Shown here: positions 16,762 to 26,328 of the stretch, piece after piece | Layout of the letters: each line of letters opens with the position of its first letter | Position numbering within the stretch: position 1 is the first letter of the stretch | Assembly (NCBI RefSeq): GCF_900142435.1 | Contig: NZ_LT670846.1 | Coordinates: 124,001 to 188,000 of the forward strand | Length of the DNA stretch: 64,000 bases | Reading direction: 5' to 3' | From: Thermocrinis minervae | Lineage (GTDB): Bacteria; Aquificota; Aquificia; Aquificales; Aquificaceae | Made by a program: the position numbers and the translations under genes | The notes under the pieces: generated by a model | Told to the model about the DNA's origin: nothing | The model's input: the letters and a program-made list of their open reading frames with translations, nothing else | Databases searched by the model: none

Positions 16762-17877
16762 ATGGATAGGCTGCTTCTTGAGAAGCTTACAGTCCAGAGG
16801 GAGAGTCCAGAGTACCTTCAGATAAGTATGGCAGCGGCCATGACCCTTGGCCTAGTCCCAGGACAGTTTTATAGGAACACCAAGCTCAGTTGCATAAATA
16901 CGCTGCTTACCTATCCATCAGGATGCCATGCTACCTGCGCCTACTGCGGGCTACAGAAAGCCAGGGAGATGGAATACTCTAAGAAGAACTTCATAAGGGT
17001 GGAATGGCCTACAGTACACATAGACGAGATAATAGAGAGGGCCAAGAAGGTGGGACACGTGGAAAGGCTTTGCATAGCCCAGATAACCCACCCTAGGGCC
17101 ATAAGGGACACAAAGGTTGTACTGGAGAAGGTTATAAGGGAGCTGGGGGATCAAATATTCGTCTCACTTCTCATAAACGCCACAGGAACCACCTACGAGG
17201 ACATAGTGGACTACAAAAAACTTGGTGCGGATACGGTTACGGTAGCCATCGACTGTGCTACACCTGAAGTCTTTGAAAAGCTTAGAGGAAGGCCTATGAA
17301 CAGCCCTCACAGATGGGAAACCTTCTGGAAAGTCCTAGAGTGGGCTGCTGAGGTTATGGGAGATGGTTATGTAGGCTGTCACTTGGTAGTCGGACTAGGC
17401 GAGACAGAACAGGAGATGATAGAAACCATACAGAAGGTCAGAGACCTTGGGGCTAGGACGCACCTGTTCTCCTTCTGGCCAGAGGAAGGATCTATGATGG
17501 AGAAGGAAAAGCCGTGTCCTGCACCCCAGTACAGGAGAGTACAGTTTGCAAGATATCTCATAGACAACAGGATAGCACGCTACGAGGACATGAAGTTCAA
17601 CGAAAAGGGTCAGGTTATAGACTTTGGTATACCCAAGGAAACCTTTGAAGAGATCTTCTGGAGTGGAAGACCCTTCATGACCTCGGGATGTAGAGGTAAG
17701 ACTACAGAGGTGGCATGCAACAGACCCTTCGGAGACAGTTCTGTGACGGACATCAAGAGCTATCCATTCAAACCCAACAGGCAGGACCTAATGAGGATAA
17801 GAAAGCAGCTCTTTGACTACGAGATGACCACCAACTATCCAGACGTACTCAACCCAAGCGTCTTTAGGTACCACTGA
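16762..17877 (+). CDS. Radical SAM enzyme, biotin/lipoyl synthase-like
   Basis: 371 residues with a [4Fe-4S] radical SAM motif C55-x3-C59-x2-C62 (CHATCAYC) and a following TIM-barrel (GLGETEQEMIETI is the family Gly-rich/strand region). The C-terminus has a further cysteine segment, TSGCRGKTTEVACNRPFGDSS, that could bind an auxiliary Fe-S cluster. The layout resembles the radical SAM group that includes the two-part lipoyl synthase LipS1/LipS2, and BioB more distantly. I cannot fix the substrate. The strong AAAGGAGG 8 bases before the ATG supports the start. It is followed without a gap by the FUN14 gene. Confidence 0.75.
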   Translation: MDRLLLEKLTVQRESPEYLQISMAAAMTLGLVPGQFYRNTKLSCINTLLTYPSGCHATCAYCGLQKAREMEYSKKNFIRVEWPTVHIDEIIERAKKVGHVERLCIAQITHPRAIRDTKVVLEKVIRELGDQIFVSLLINATGTTYEDIVDYKKLGADTVTVAIDCATPEVFEKLRGRPMNSPHRWETFWKVLEWAAEVMGDGYVGCHLVVGLGETEQEMIETIQKVRDLGARTHLFSFWPEEGSMMEKEKPCPAPQYRRVQFARYLIDNRIARYEDMKFNEKGQVIDFGIPKETFEEIFWSGRPFMTSGCRGKTTEVACNRPFGDSSVTDIKSYPFKPNRQDLMRIRKQLFDYEMTTNYPDVLNPSVFRYH

Positions 17878-18158
17878 TGGATACTGTCCTGGACCTTGGC
17901 TTTGCGGGGCTTGCTGGCTACGCCCTTGGTTATACTATCAAGAGGCTCATGCACTTCCTCTTTGTCCTCTTCGGCCTTTATGTACTCTCCCTCCTATGGC
18001 TTGAGAGTAAAGGTATTATCACAGTAGAATGGAAGAACCTCCTTCACGTATTTGGGGGGATGTTCAGCGGGTTTAACTCTTTCACCCAGTCCATCCTAAA
18101 AAAGCTGGCCTTCTCGGGAACCTTTGCTATGGGCTTTTTCCTTGGATTCAAGAGCTGA
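17877..18158 (+). CDS. FUN14 family small membrane protein
   Basis: 93 residues with glycine-rich hydrophobic helices (GFAGLAGYALGYTIKRLMHFLFVLFGLYVLSLLWLESKGIITVEW) and a C-terminal LAFSGTFAMGFFLGFK. Both ends match the FUN14 pattern found in bacteria, archaea and eukaryotes. It is probably an inner-membrane protein; the bacterial role is unknown. The ATG overlaps the stop of the radical SAM gene by one base, and its end overlaps the DUF309 gene by 35 bases, so all three are likely one transcript. Confidence 0.75.
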   Translation: MDTVLDLGFAGLAGYALGYTIKRLMHFLFVLFGLYVLSLLWLESKGIITVEWKNLLHVFGGMFSGFNSFTQSILKKLAFSGTFAMGFFLGFKS

Positions 18159-18513
18159 TCTCCTTTTAAAGGCAAAGGATCTATGGGATAGATGCCTCTT
18201 CTACGAGGCACACGAGCTTTTGGAGGACCTGTGGTGCACCTTTCCTAAGGAGGACAAGTTTACTAGAAATTGTCTCCAGGGACTCATAAGGTTGGCCATA
18301 GCCTACAACCATTATCTAAATCAAAGGAAGGATAGCGCTCTTAGAGTCTTACGGATGGTTAAAGACCAGATAGATCATTGTGGTTATTGCTTAGGTGTTG
18401 ACTTCCCATACATACTCAAACAGGTGGAATACTCTATAGAAAGGTTGGAGAGGGATCTTCCGCTGGAGACTTTTCCAGAACTTAAACTATCACATCCACA
18501 CCAAGCTCCTTGA
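18124..18513 (+). CDS. DUF309 domain protein
   Basis: 129 residues, starting at a TTG inside the FUN14 gene; a second TTG at 18142 is also possible. The core AKDLWDRCLFYEAHELLEDLWCTFP...LQGLIRLAIAYNHYLN is the DUF309 signature, with conserved EAHELLE and LQGLI segments in a small helical bundle. The family has no established function. Its last 32 bases overlap the 3' end of dnaE on the opposite strand. Confidence 0.8.
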   Translation: MLWAFSLDSRADLLLKAKDLWDRCLFYEAHELLEDLWCTFPKEDKFTRNCLQGLIRLAIAYNHYLNQRKDSALRVLRMVKDQIDHCGYCLGVDFPYILKQVEYSIERLERDLPLETFPELKLSHPHQAP

Positions 18514-21500
18514 TACTGTCTATGAGCCTTTTACTTACCCTTACTTTGTATATGGGGTTTGCCTGCATGAGTACGTAGCTTCCGTTTAGCCTTATTTCAA
18601 GTAGTACATCCACGCCATCCTCATGCGAATGCTCTGCAATTATCTCCCTGAGGCGCATTAGGTTCTCTTTCGGTATAGGTTTTCTAAAGATGAGCTTGAG
18701 AGGATAATCCTCACGCTTTATGAATTCATCTACTGTGTAAACTTCCTTGGCTACAAGGGTTACCTCTTCTGATTCTTCGTCAAAGTCTACAGAGCACTTT
18801 AGGACCACGATGTTATCCTCTTTTAACTTCTCCTGATTCTCTCCGTACACATCTGGATAAGCTATGACCTGACTCATACCCGTTTTGTCCATAAGGGTAA
18901 AGATGGCCATGTAGTCTCCCTTCAAGGTCCTTTTTTCTTTTAGATCTATGATAACTCCTGCTACTGTAACATTACCGTCCGTGAGGTCATCTACTAGCTC
19001 CAAGGGCGTTACTTTACCTTGAAGTAGTTTTTCATAACCATCTAATGGGTGTTTAGAGATGTAGAAGCCTATGACCTCTTTCTCGTACTTGAATATCTGC
19101 TCCTGGTCATCCTGGACCTTTACAGACTTTGTATCAAAGAGCCCCTTCATGGGTAATACAGTCCCTTTGGAGGAACCCGATAGCTTTTCAAGTAGGGCTG
19201 TCCTAGACTCTCCTGTAAAATCAAAGGCACCAGCCTTTACAAGAGCCTCAAGAACTCTTTTGTTCACCTTCCTAGAATCTACACTCCTTATGAAGTCTCC
19301 AATACTTGTCCATGGCCTTTTTCTTGCCTTCACTATGCTTTCAGCCGCCTCCTGACCTACACCCTTTATACGTGCAAGCCCAAACCTTATGGAGTTGTCA
19401 TCCTCTATTCTGAAGTCTACATAACTTTTGTTTATGTCCGGTGGTAGTATTCTTATACCAAAGGTCCTAGCATCTTTAAGGAGATTTAAAAACTTCTTGT
19501 CGTTCTTTTCCATGGATAGCTTTACGCAGAAGAACTCTTCAGGAAAGTGAGCCTTCATGTAAGCAGTAAAATAGGATATGTAACCGTAGGCTACTGAGTG
19601 AGACTTGTTGAAAGAGTAGCTGGCAAACTTCTCTATGTCCTCCCAGAGCTTTACTATCTTATCCTCAGGATAACCCCTCTCTACAGCGCCCTTTATAAAC
19701 TTACCTCTCATCTCTTGCATGAGGTCAGCTTTCTTCTTACCTATGGCCTTCCTTAGGGTGTCTGCCTCGCCTGGAGTGAAACCTGCCAGTATCTGGGACA
19801 TCTTCATGACCTGCTCCTGGTAGACTATAATTCCGTAGGTTTCCTTAAGCACGGGTTCAAGCTCAGGAAACATGTAATCTATGGGTTCCTTTCCATGCTT
19901 TCTGTTTATGTAGCTGTCCATAAGTCCGCTTTTTAGAGGCCCTGGTCTGTATAGGGCAAGCACGGCCACTATGTCATCAAAGTTGTCAGGCTCTAACCTT
20001 CTTAGAAGATTCTTCATGCCCGAGCTTTCAAGCTGGAAAACTCCTGTGGTATTTCCTTCCTTTAGAAGCTGATAAACTTTTGGATCATCTAAGGGCAGCT
20101 TTAGGTAATCTATAGATACGTTCTTCCTTTCTTGGACCAGATCGCGCATGAGCTTTAACTCTGTAAGGGTCTTTAAGCCCAAAAAGTCCATCTTTACAAG
20201 GCCTATCTCCTCCAGCTTGACCATATCAAACTGTGTAGCTAAGGCTCCATCTCTATCGTAGTAGAGCGGCAAGAGTTCTTCTAGGGGTACCGGAGATATG
20301 ACCACGCCTGCAGCGTGAAGGGATGTGTGCCTTGTAAGACCCTCAAGCTTTAGAGCTATCTGCACGAGGGTGTCTATCTGTTTGTTCTCCTTGCATAGCT
20401 TTCTGAACTTTTCTACTGCATCCACTATATCTGTTCTATGTTGTCCGTACTTCTTCAGAAGCTCCTCTATAGGGGTTGAGTACATCTCCTCTAAGGACAG
20501 CCACGTTCCTTGTACATCCCCTTGTGGTATGAGTTTGGCAAGTTTGTCTGCGTCCGAGTAAGGTAGACCTAAAGCCCTGGCTGTATCCCTTAGTGTTTGC
20601 TTAGCTTTCATCACGTTGTAGGTGATTATTTGAGCTACGTTTTCTTTTCCATACTTTTCCCTGACGTAGTCTATTACCTTGTCCCTGTTTTCCATGCAGA
20701 AGTCTACGTCTATGTCAGGCATGGATATCCTCTCTGGGTTTAGGAATCTTTCAAAGAGGAGTCCATGCTTTATGGGGTCTACGTCTGTTATACCAAGAGC
20801 AAAGGCAAGCAAGGAACCGGCGGCGGAACCTCTGCCAGGGCCTACGGGTATCCCGTTACTCTTTGCCCAGTTTATAAAGTCCTGAACTATAAGGAAGTAT
20901 CCAGCAAAGCCCATACTGCTTACCACAGAAAGCTCGTACTCAAGTCTGTCCCAGTACTCTTTGGTATTCTTGGCCAAGCCTTGCTCTATCCTCTGTCTTA
21001 GTCCTTTGTATGCCAAGTCTTTTAGAAACTCCTCCATGCTTTTGTCCTTTGTGTCTACCTTGGGCAGGAGGTATCCTCTGTTTTCCAAGAGGGTAAAGGT
21101 ATCCTGGACTTTCTGGGCTACTTCAAGGGTATTCATAAGTGCCTTTTCCCAACCATCAAACTTACCTTTGAATCTTTCCCATACCTCCTGAGGGCTTGCG
21201 AAATGAAGACCGTCTACGGTACACTTGAGGCCAGACTGCTGAATTTCCATAAGCGTTTTCTTCATCTGTATGGCCATAAGGACCTGGTGAGCTACTTTGT
21301 CCTCTGGGTTAAGATAATGAGAGTCTACAGTAGCCACGAGTTTAACATCCAGTTTCTTAGCAAGTTGTATCAATGTTCTGTTAGCTCTCTCCTGCTCTGG
21401 AAGGGAGTTTTCCTGAAGCTCTAGATAAAGGTCATCACCAAACAGGTCCTTAAACTTCTTTACCCACTCCTCTGCCTTTTTCTCTTCACCTATGCTGGCG

Positions 21501-21955
21501 TAATAGGTGGGTACACCCTTTAGACATGCGGTTATGGCTATGAGTCCTTCGCAATACTTCTCAAGAAGCTCGTAGTCTATGCGCGGCTTGTAATAAAAAC
21601 CTTCCTTGTAAGCAAGTGTGGAAAGTTTAAAAAGGTTCTTTAGGCCCGTATCGTCCTTAGCTATGAGTATCAGATGATGGTTTAATCTGTCCGTTATGTT
21701 ATCTTCAGAGGCCTTGCCCTTTCTGTCAAAGCGTGACCCTGTTGTAAAGTAGGCTTCCATGCCTATCAGAGGCTTTATACCCACCTCTTTCATACTCTTG
21801 TAAAAGTCAAGTATCCCGAAGAGGTTTCCGTGGTCAGTTATGGCTACAGCCTTGTAACCAAACTCTACAGCCTTCTTTTGAAGGTCTTTTACCTTGATAG
21901 CTCCATCGAGTAGGGAGTACTGGGTGTGCAGGTGAAGATGTACAAAGTCACCCAT
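18482..21955 (-). CDS. dnaE: DNA polymerase III alpha subunit
   Basis: 1157 residues, full length. It is the catalytic subunit of the chromosomal replicase. The N-terminal PHP domain starts FVHLHLHTQYSLLDGAIK. The polymerase core contains PGRGSAAGSLLAFALGITDVDPI and the catalytic-Asp segment PDIDVDF. Helix-hairpin-helix and OB-fold regions follow towards the C-terminus (SKHPLDGYEKLL, VTVAGVIIDLKEKRTLKGDYMAIFTLMD). I see no intein, although dnaE is a frequent intein site. No clear Shine-Dalgarno precedes the ATG, but the start agrees with the family N-terminus. Confidence 0.97.
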   Translation of the reverse strand: MGDFVHLHLHTQYSLLDGAIKVKDLQKKAVEFGYKAVAITDHGNLFGILDFYKSMKEVGIKPLIGMEAYFTTGSRFDRKGKASEDNITDRLNHHLILIAKDDTGLKNLFKLSTLAYKEGFYYKPRIDYELLEKYCEGLIAITACLKGVPTYYASIGEEKKAEEWVKKFKDLFGDDLYLELQENSLPEQERANRTLIQLAKKLDVKLVATVDSHYLNPEDKVAHQVLMAIQMKKTLMEIQQSGLKCTVDGLHFASPQEVWERFKGKFDGWEKALMNTLEVAQKVQDTFTLLENRGYLLPKVDTKDKSMEEFLKDLAYKGLRQRIEQGLAKNTKEYWDRLEYELSVVSSMGFAGYFLIVQDFINWAKSNGIPVGPGRGSAAGSLLAFALGITDVDPIKHGLLFERFLNPERISMPDIDVDFCMENRDKVIDYVREKYGKENVAQIITYNVMKAKQTLRDTARALGLPYSDADKLAKLIPQGDVQGTWLSLEEMYSTPIEELLKKYGQHRTDIVDAVEKFRKLCKENKQIDTLVQIALKLEGLTRHTSLHAAGVVISPVPLEELLPLYYDRDGALATQFDMVKLEEIGLVKMDFLGLKTLTELKLMRDLVQERKNVSIDYLKLPLDDPKVYQLLKEGNTTGVFQLESSGMKNLLRRLEPDNFDDIVAVLALYRPGPLKSGLMDSYINRKHGKEPIDYMFPELEPVLKETYGIIVYQEQVMKMSQILAGFTPGEADTLRKAIGKKKADLMQEMRGKFIKGAVERGYPEDKIVKLWEDIEKFASYSFNKSHSVAYGYISYFTAYMKAHFPEEFFCVKLSMEKNDKKFLNLLKDARTFGIRILPPDINKSYVDFRIEDDNSIRFGLARIKGVGQEAAESIVKARKRPWTSIGDFIRSVDSRKVNKRVLEALVKAGAFDFTGESRTALLEKLSGSSKGTVLPMKGLFDTKSVKVQDDQEQIFKYEKEVIGFYISKHPLDGYEKLLQGKVTPLELVDDLTDGNVTVAGVIIDLKEKRTLKGDYMAIFTLMDKTGMSQVIAYPDVYGENQEKLKEDNIVVLKCSVDFDEESEEVTLVAKEVYTVDEFIKREDYPLKLIFRKPIPKENLMRLREIIAEHSHEDGVDVLLEIRLNGSYVLMQANPIYKVRVSKRLIDSIKELGVDVIV

Positions 21956-22344
21956 AGATGGTTATTTTATCAGAGATTGTTTACCTTCAGTTTGACATTC
22001 TAACTTTCTACAGTTTTATTCTTTTCCCGTAATCTCCTTCAAAAATACCTAAAAAATGTTTCTATTAGAGGTATGTATGTAGTTTTTTACTCCCTATCCC
22101 TTAGGTAAACAAAAAGCAATCCATTTTTTCACTATTTTGCATACCCCTTTGTGGTCTCTGTCCTGAGTAAAGCATGCTTCTTATCTTTGTCATGCTTATG
22201 TGAATCCTATACCTTTCTGAGTGTCCACATTTTTTCTGTAGCCATGCTTTCACACTTTCTACAAAAAACACCTCACTTTACAGCAGGAGATCTTTTTCTT
22301 CACGCGATAAAAAGCGTTTCATGTAAGACCCATTACAGAGAGTC
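21956..22344. other. 389-base AT-rich intergenic region
   Basis: No gene is supported here. It must carry the dnaE promoter (minus strand), though I find no good -35/-10 pair. The heptamer CATGCTT occurs three times (22173, 22191, 22243) in plus orientation. A 68-codon open frame on the plus strand at 22151-22357 runs into the gene on the other strand, lacks a Shine-Dalgarno and looks fortuitous. Confidence 0.5.
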
Positions 22345-23637
22345 CTACCCTTCGTAAGCCATGGCTAGAACCTCTATTGGATGCACCGGTCTTTTACCTG
22401 TTCCCAGCATTATCTGGTTGCTGGCCAAGGGACAATCTGATACAAACAGATCAGCACCGGAGGAGTTAAGCTCTTCAAAGAGCTTAGAGCCTACCTTGTA
22501 AGCCATGTCAAAGGTTCCCTTTCTCACTCCGAAGGTACCATCATGTCCGGAACACCTTTCTATAAGCTTTACCCTTGTGTTAGGAATAAGGCGCATGAGG
22601 GCAGCAGCTCTGTAACCCACGTTCAAAGACTTAAGATGGCATGGAATGTGGTAGGCTATGGTGCCCATAGACTTCTTGAAGTTTGTGTTAAACCTCCCTT
22701 GCTGATGGAGTTTCCAAAGGTACTCGTGAACGTCGTAAATCTTTTCTGAGACGGCTTTAACGTCTGGGTCATCTGGCAGTAAGAGAGGATACTCGTACTT
22801 TATCTGAAGGGCGCATGTAGGAACTGGTACCACTATGTCATAACCAGCCTCTACGAACTTTTTGAGAGACTTCACATTGTACTTCGCCTTCTCAATGGCC
22901 GAGTCTATGTCTCCTATATCAAAGAAAGGTATGCCGCAGCACTGCTGCTCTGGAAGGTCTACCCATATGTCGTTCATCTCAAACACTTTAAGGAGTGCCT
23001 TGCCTTTCTCAGGATAATTGTAGTTAAAAAGGCACGTGTAGAAGAGTGCCACCTTTCCATTCTGACCTTTGACTGGCTTCTTGTTCTCCCTGAAGATCTC
23101 TACAAAGCTTTTTGAGTTCATGGGTGGAAGTATAGCTCTCCTGTCAACACCCATAAAGTTCTCAAGGACTACTCTAAAGGTGGGAGTGTTGTTGAGTTTG
23201 TTTACTATGGGTGCGAAAGGTTTAGAAAGTTTACCCACAAGGTCTGTATTTAGCATAATCTTGTCTGTTATCTTTGCTCCCTTGGTTTTGAACTTCCACA
23301 CTTTGTACCTCAGAGATAGATGTGGGAAATCTATCCTCCACTCATGGGGAGGAGTGTAGGGACACTTAAAGTAGCACTGCTTGCAGTGGAAACAAAGTTC
23401 TAAAGGCTTGGCCAACTCTTCCTTGGAGAGTTTGTTTACATCATCGTCATGACGATCTACAGCCTCAAAGAGAGCTGGGAAAGATGGACAGTATGTCACG
23501 CACATCCTGCAGTCTTTGCACTTAGAGTATACCCTTTTGGCCTCTTCCCAAATAGCCTCTTCGTTAAGGAAGTTTGGGTCCTTGATGTTAAACTCAAAGT
23601 CCTTAACACCACCGATGGCAAACTCTGACATTTCCAC
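22345..23637 (-). CDS. Fe-S oxidoreductase, GlpC/HdrD-like
   Basis: 430 residues. Two [4Fe-4S] ferredoxin motifs near the N-terminus (CKDCRMCVTYCP and CFHCKQCYFKCP) are followed by two CCG-type cysteine-rich domains. The first contains QQCCGIPFFDIGD; the second contains IPCHLK, ERCSGHDGTFGVRKG and a later cysteine. This order matches GlpC and heterodisulfide reductase HdrD-type electron-transfer subunits. The partner is unknown because the gene stands alone; I see no flavin dehydrogenase next to it. A promoter with -10 TATAAT and -35 TTGTTT and a nearby inverted repeat suggest regulated expression. AGGAGG upstream supports the start. Confidence 0.85.
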   Translation of the reverse strand: MEMSEFAIGGVKDFEFNIKDPNFLNEEAIWEEAKRVYSKCKDCRMCVTYCPSFPALFEAVDRHDDDVNKLSKEELAKPLELCFHCKQCYFKCPYTPPHEWRIDFPHLSLRYKVWKFKTKGAKITDKIMLNTDLVGKLSKPFAPIVNKLNNTPTFRVVLENFMGVDRRAILPPMNSKSFVEIFRENKKPVKGQNGKVALFYTCLFNYNYPEKGKALLKVFEMNDIWVDLPEQQCCGIPFFDIGDIDSAIEKAKYNVKSLKKFVEAGYDIVVPVPTCALQIKYEYPLLLPDDPDVKAVSEKIYDVHEYLWKLHQQGRFNTNFKKSMGTIAYHIPCHLKSLNVGYRAAALMRLIPNTRVKLIERCSGHDGTFGVRKGTFDMAYKVGSKLFEELNSSGADLFVSDCPLASNQIMLGTGKRPVHPIEVLAMAYEG

Positions 23638-23659
23638 AACCTCCTTTTATATAGCATCT

Positions 23660-23688
23660 ATTATATGCAAATTATTTTCAAAAAACAA
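23660..23688 (-). promoter_or_regulatory. Promoter of the GlpC/HdrD-like gene
   Basis: On the minus strand, TTGTTT (23683-23688) and TATAAT (23660-23665) are separated by 17 bases, and the gene's ATG lies about 22 bases further on. Confidence 0.5.
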
Positions 23689-23697
23689 GGGGTATCT

Positions 23698-23754
23698 CTA
23701 CCAAAACCTCTTCTTTAAAACCTCTCTGTCTAATGCTATTTACAGTTTTGGTAG
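23698..23754. repeat. Perfect 10-base inverted repeat in divergent region
   Basis: CTACCAAAAC (23698-23707) and GTTTTGGTAG (23745-23754) are exact inverted copies with a 37-base spacer. The left arm sits just upstream of the -35 of the minus-strand Fe-S gene and the right arm about 40 bases upstream of the arsA-like start. The position between divergent genes suggests an operator bound by a looping or dimeric regulator, which is inference. Confidence 0.4.
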
Positions 23755-23793
23755 CTCCTTTTCACAGATACTTCACATGCTAAATTTTATTCC

Positions 23794-24975
23794 ATGCGTA
23801 TCATACTTTTTTCAGGAAAGGGTGGCGTAGGAAAGACTACCATATCGGCGGCTACTGCCTACAAGCTCTCCGAGTTGGGCTATAGGACCATAGTAGTTTC
23901 CTTAGATCCAGCACACAGCCTAGGGGATGCCTTTGATATACCAGAGGATGAGAAGATAAAGGCCAAAGGCCTTCCCATAAGGATAAAGGATAACCTCTAC
24001 ATACAGGAGATAGACATACAGGAGGAGATAGACAGATACTGGGGTGATGTTTACAGGTTCTTGGAAATCCTCTTTAACACCAGCGGTCTTGGTGAGCTTC
24101 TTTCAGAAGAACTCGCCATACTCCCAGGCATGGAGGAAGTCACAAGCCTGCTCTATGTGAACAAGTACTATAGGGAGAAGGAGTTTGATGCCTTGGTGCT
24201 TGACCTTCCGCCCACGGGAGAGTCTCTAAGGTTTGTATCCATGCCCACAGTTTTAAAGTGGTACATGAAGAAGATATTCAACGTGGAGAGGACCATATTC
24301 AAAGTAGCCCGTCCAGTGGCAAGAAGGCTCACAGACGTACCACTACCAGACGACGAGTACTTTAAGGCCATAGAGAACTTCTACGAGAAGCTAAAGGGTG
24401 TGGACGAGCTTATAATAGACCCCGAAATAACTTCTGTCAGGCTCGTGCTTAACCCAGAGAAGATGGTGATCAAGGAAACCCAGAGAGCTTACCTGTACTT
24501 TAACCTCTTTGGTGTGAACGTGGATGCCATAGTGGTCAACAAGGTATTACCTCCTGAATTGGAGCCTTGCGAGTACGCAAGCAGGTGGGTTTTAACCCAG
24601 AAAAAATACCTTGAGACCATCCACAGCTACTTTGCCCCAACCCCCATATTTGAAGTACCCATGCTCGAGGATGAGGTAGTAGGAGAAGAGAAGTTAAAGG
24701 TTCTCTCCACACTCATATACAAAGATCAGGACCCGATAAAAGTCCTCTACAAGGAAAGACCTTATGAGTTCATACAGCAGGATGGCAAGTATGTTATAAA
24801 GCTGCATGCACCCTTTATAACCAAAGAGGGACTATCCCTTATAAAGGGAGAAGGCGAGATAGTGGTACGCTGGAGGAACTTCAAAAGCCACATACTCCTG
24901 CCTAGGAAGTTAAGAAACTACGAACCAAAGGGAGCAAGGATAGAAGACAAGTACCTCTACATAACTCTAGAGTAG
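23794..24975 (+). CDS. ArsA/GET3-type ATPase
   Basis: 393 residues. The deviant P-loop GKGGVGKTT lies at about residues 8-16, followed by [10 protein letters not shown] (switch I) and [11 protein letters not shown] (switch II); one ATPase unit is present. The last about 65 residues ([28 protein letters not shown]...) look like the HSP20-like beta-sandwich that ends many bacterial ArsA-family proteins. No arsenical pump or ars regulator is nearby, so an arsenic role is unsupported; membrane-protein targeting or a redox role is equally possible. The gene is 13 bases upstream of folE and probably co-transcribed. Confidence 0.85.
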   Translation: MRIILFSGKGGVGKTTISAATAYKLSELGYRTIVVSLDPAHSLGDAFDIPEDEKIKAKGLPIRIKDNLYIQEIDIQEEIDRYWGDVYRFLEILFNTSGLGELLSEELAILPGMEEVTSLLYVNKYYREKEFDALVLDLPPTGESLRFVSMPTVLKWYMKKIFNVERTIFKVARPVARRLTDVPLPDDEYFKAIENFYEKLKGVDELIIDPEITSVRLVLNPEKMVIKETQRAYLYFNLFGVNVDAIVVNKVLPPELEPCEYASRWVLTQKKYLETIHSYFAPTPIFEVPMLEDEVVGEEKLKVLSTLIYKDQDPIKVLYKERPYEFIQQDGKYVIKLHAPFITKEGLSLIKGEGEIVVRWRNFKSHILLPRKLRNYEPKGARIEDKYLYITLE

Positions 24976-24988
24976 GTATAATGTTCAC

Positions 24989-25549
24989 ATGGCCATAGAT
25001 AAAGAGAAGATAAAGCAAGCTATAAGACTTTTCCTTGAAGGTATAGGAGAGGATCCAGATAGAGAGGGCCTCAAAGAAACACCTGACAGGATAGCCCGTA
25101 TGTGGGAAGAATTTGACCGTCAGAGGGAGTTCAACTTTAAGCTCTTTGAAGAGTTTGGAGACTACAACGAGATGGTTATCGTTAAGGACATAAGGTTTTA
25201 CAGCTTATGCGAGCACCACCTCCTTCCCTTCTTCGGTAAGGTTCACATAGCATACATACCTGACAAGGTAGTGTGTGGACTTTCTAAGTTGGTGAGAACC
25301 GTCAAAGCCTTTTCGCTAAGGCCCCAGGTACAAGAGAGACTCACTCAGCAGATAGCGGACTTTTTACAGGAGCAGTTAAACCCAAAGGGTGTGGCTGTAG
25401 TAATAGAGGCTGAGCACCTTTGCATGTCCATGAGGGGCGTCATGACTCCAGGGCACATAACTGTAACCTCAGCCCTCAGAGGTATATTCTTAAAGGATCT
25501 AAGAACAAGGGAGGAATTCTTAAAACTTATCGGAAAGCAAGGTTTATGA
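24989..25549 (+). CDS. folE: GTP cyclohydrolase I
   Basis: 186 residues. It converts GTP to 7,8-dihydroneopterin triphosphate, the first step of folate (and queuosine precursor) synthesis. Zinc and active-site segments are present: [20 protein letters not shown] and [13 protein letters not shown]. The length is typical of the homodecameric type I enzyme. The stop overlaps the lpxI start (ATGA), indicating translational coupling. Confidence 0.97.
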   Translation: MAIDKEKIKQAIRLFLEGIGEDPDREGLKETPDRIARMWEEFDRQREFNFKLFEEFGDYNEMVIVKDIRFYSLCEHHLLPFFGKVHIAYIPDKVVCGLSKLVRTVKAFSLRPQVQERLTQQIADFLQEQLNPKGVAVVIEAEHLCMSMRGVMTPGHITVTSALRGIFLKDLRTREEFLKLIGKQGL

Positions 25550-26328
25550 AGATTGGACTAATAGCAGGTTGGGGTGAGCTTCCCTCCGTCTTTAGGAAGA
25601 AGGCTTCTGAGAAGGGACACGAAGTTTTTACTATAGGCGTCAGGGGTATAACAGACTCTTACTGTGACGAAAAGATCTCTCTGGGGAAGGTGGGAAGGCT
25701 CGTCCAGATCTTCCAGAAGAAAGGCATAAACAAGCTAGTAATGCTTGGAAAGTTTGAACACAAGCTAATATTCTCCCACTTTATATTCATGGATGATCTA
25801 GCCAGGGAGATTTTGAGAAACTCCAAGGACAGAAGGCCGGAGAGCCTCATAAGGGCCTTCATGGATAAGCTTGAAAGCCTAGGTTTTGAGTTCATAGACC
25901 CAAAGCCTTTTTTGGAGGACATACTAGCCCAACAGGGTCCTATGACGGATCTTTTACCGTCAGAAGAAGCTATGCAGGATGGTCTTTTTGGTTTTAGCAT
26001 AGCCAAACAGATTGCAGAGCTTGACATAGGACAGACCATAGTGGTAAAGAACAAGAGCGTAGTAAGTGTTGAAGCCATGGAAGGTACACAAGAAACCATC
26101 CTGAGAGCTGGTAAGCTTGCAGGACCAGGGTGTAGGGTTGTAAAGGTTGCTAGAAAGAACCAAGACTTTAGGATAGACGTACCTACAGTGGGACCAGACA
26201 CCCTTGAAGCCATCAAAAAGATTAGAGGTGATGCGCTCTTCTTAGAGAGTGGGAAAGTCTACATAGTAAATAAGGAACGGTTCTTGATGCTTGCCAAGAG
26301 GTACTCCATAGCCGTCTATGGCCTTTGA
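25546..26328 (+). CDS. lpxI: UDP-2,3-diacylglucosamine pyrophosphatase LpxI
   Basis: 260 residues from the ATG in the ATGA overlap with folE; an open frame continues upstream but lies inside folE. It begins [16 protein letters not shown] and carries [25 protein letters not shown] and [10 protein letters not shown], all typical of LpxI (DUF1009). LpxI hydrolyses UDP-2,3-diacylglucosamine to lipid X in lipid A synthesis and replaces LpxH in many non-enteric bacteria. It shows that the cell makes lipid A, agreeing with the MsbA-like and heptose genes nearby. Its 3' end overlaps the convergent ABC transporter gene by 13 bases. Confidence 0.9.
   Translation: MKIGLIAGWGELPSVFRKKASEKGHEVFTIGVRGITDSYCDEKISLGKVGRLVQIFQKKGINKLVMLGKFEHKLIFSHFIFMDDLAREILRNSKDRRPESLIRAFMDKLESLGFEFIDPKPFLEDILAQQGPMTDLLPSEEAMQDGLFGFSIAKQIAELDIGQTIVVKNKSVVSVEAMEGTQETILRAGKLAGPGCRVVKVARKNQDFRIDVPTVGPDTLEAIKKIRGDALFLESGKVYIVNKERFLMLAKRYSIAVYGL

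Noticed and set aside
16762-17877. Assigning the radical SAM gene as bioB
   Set aside because: The CxxxCxxC motif alone is not specific, and the C-terminal GCRG...ACNRPFG segment is not a biotin synthase feature I recognise.
22151-22357. Possible 68-residue plus-strand gene upstream of dnaE
   Set aside because: No Shine-Dalgarno, cysteine/serine-rich shadow-like composition, and overlap with the end of the Fe-S gene.
23794-24975. Arsenite efflux function for the ArsA-type ATPase
   Set aside because: No arsB, arsR or arsC nearby; single ATPase unit with an HSP20-like tail is common in bacteria without arsenic genes.
25420-26328. Longer LpxI starting inside folE
   Set aside because: The first 42 codons coincide with the folE coding sequence in another frame, and the ATG in the ATGA overlap gives the proper LpxI N-terminus.
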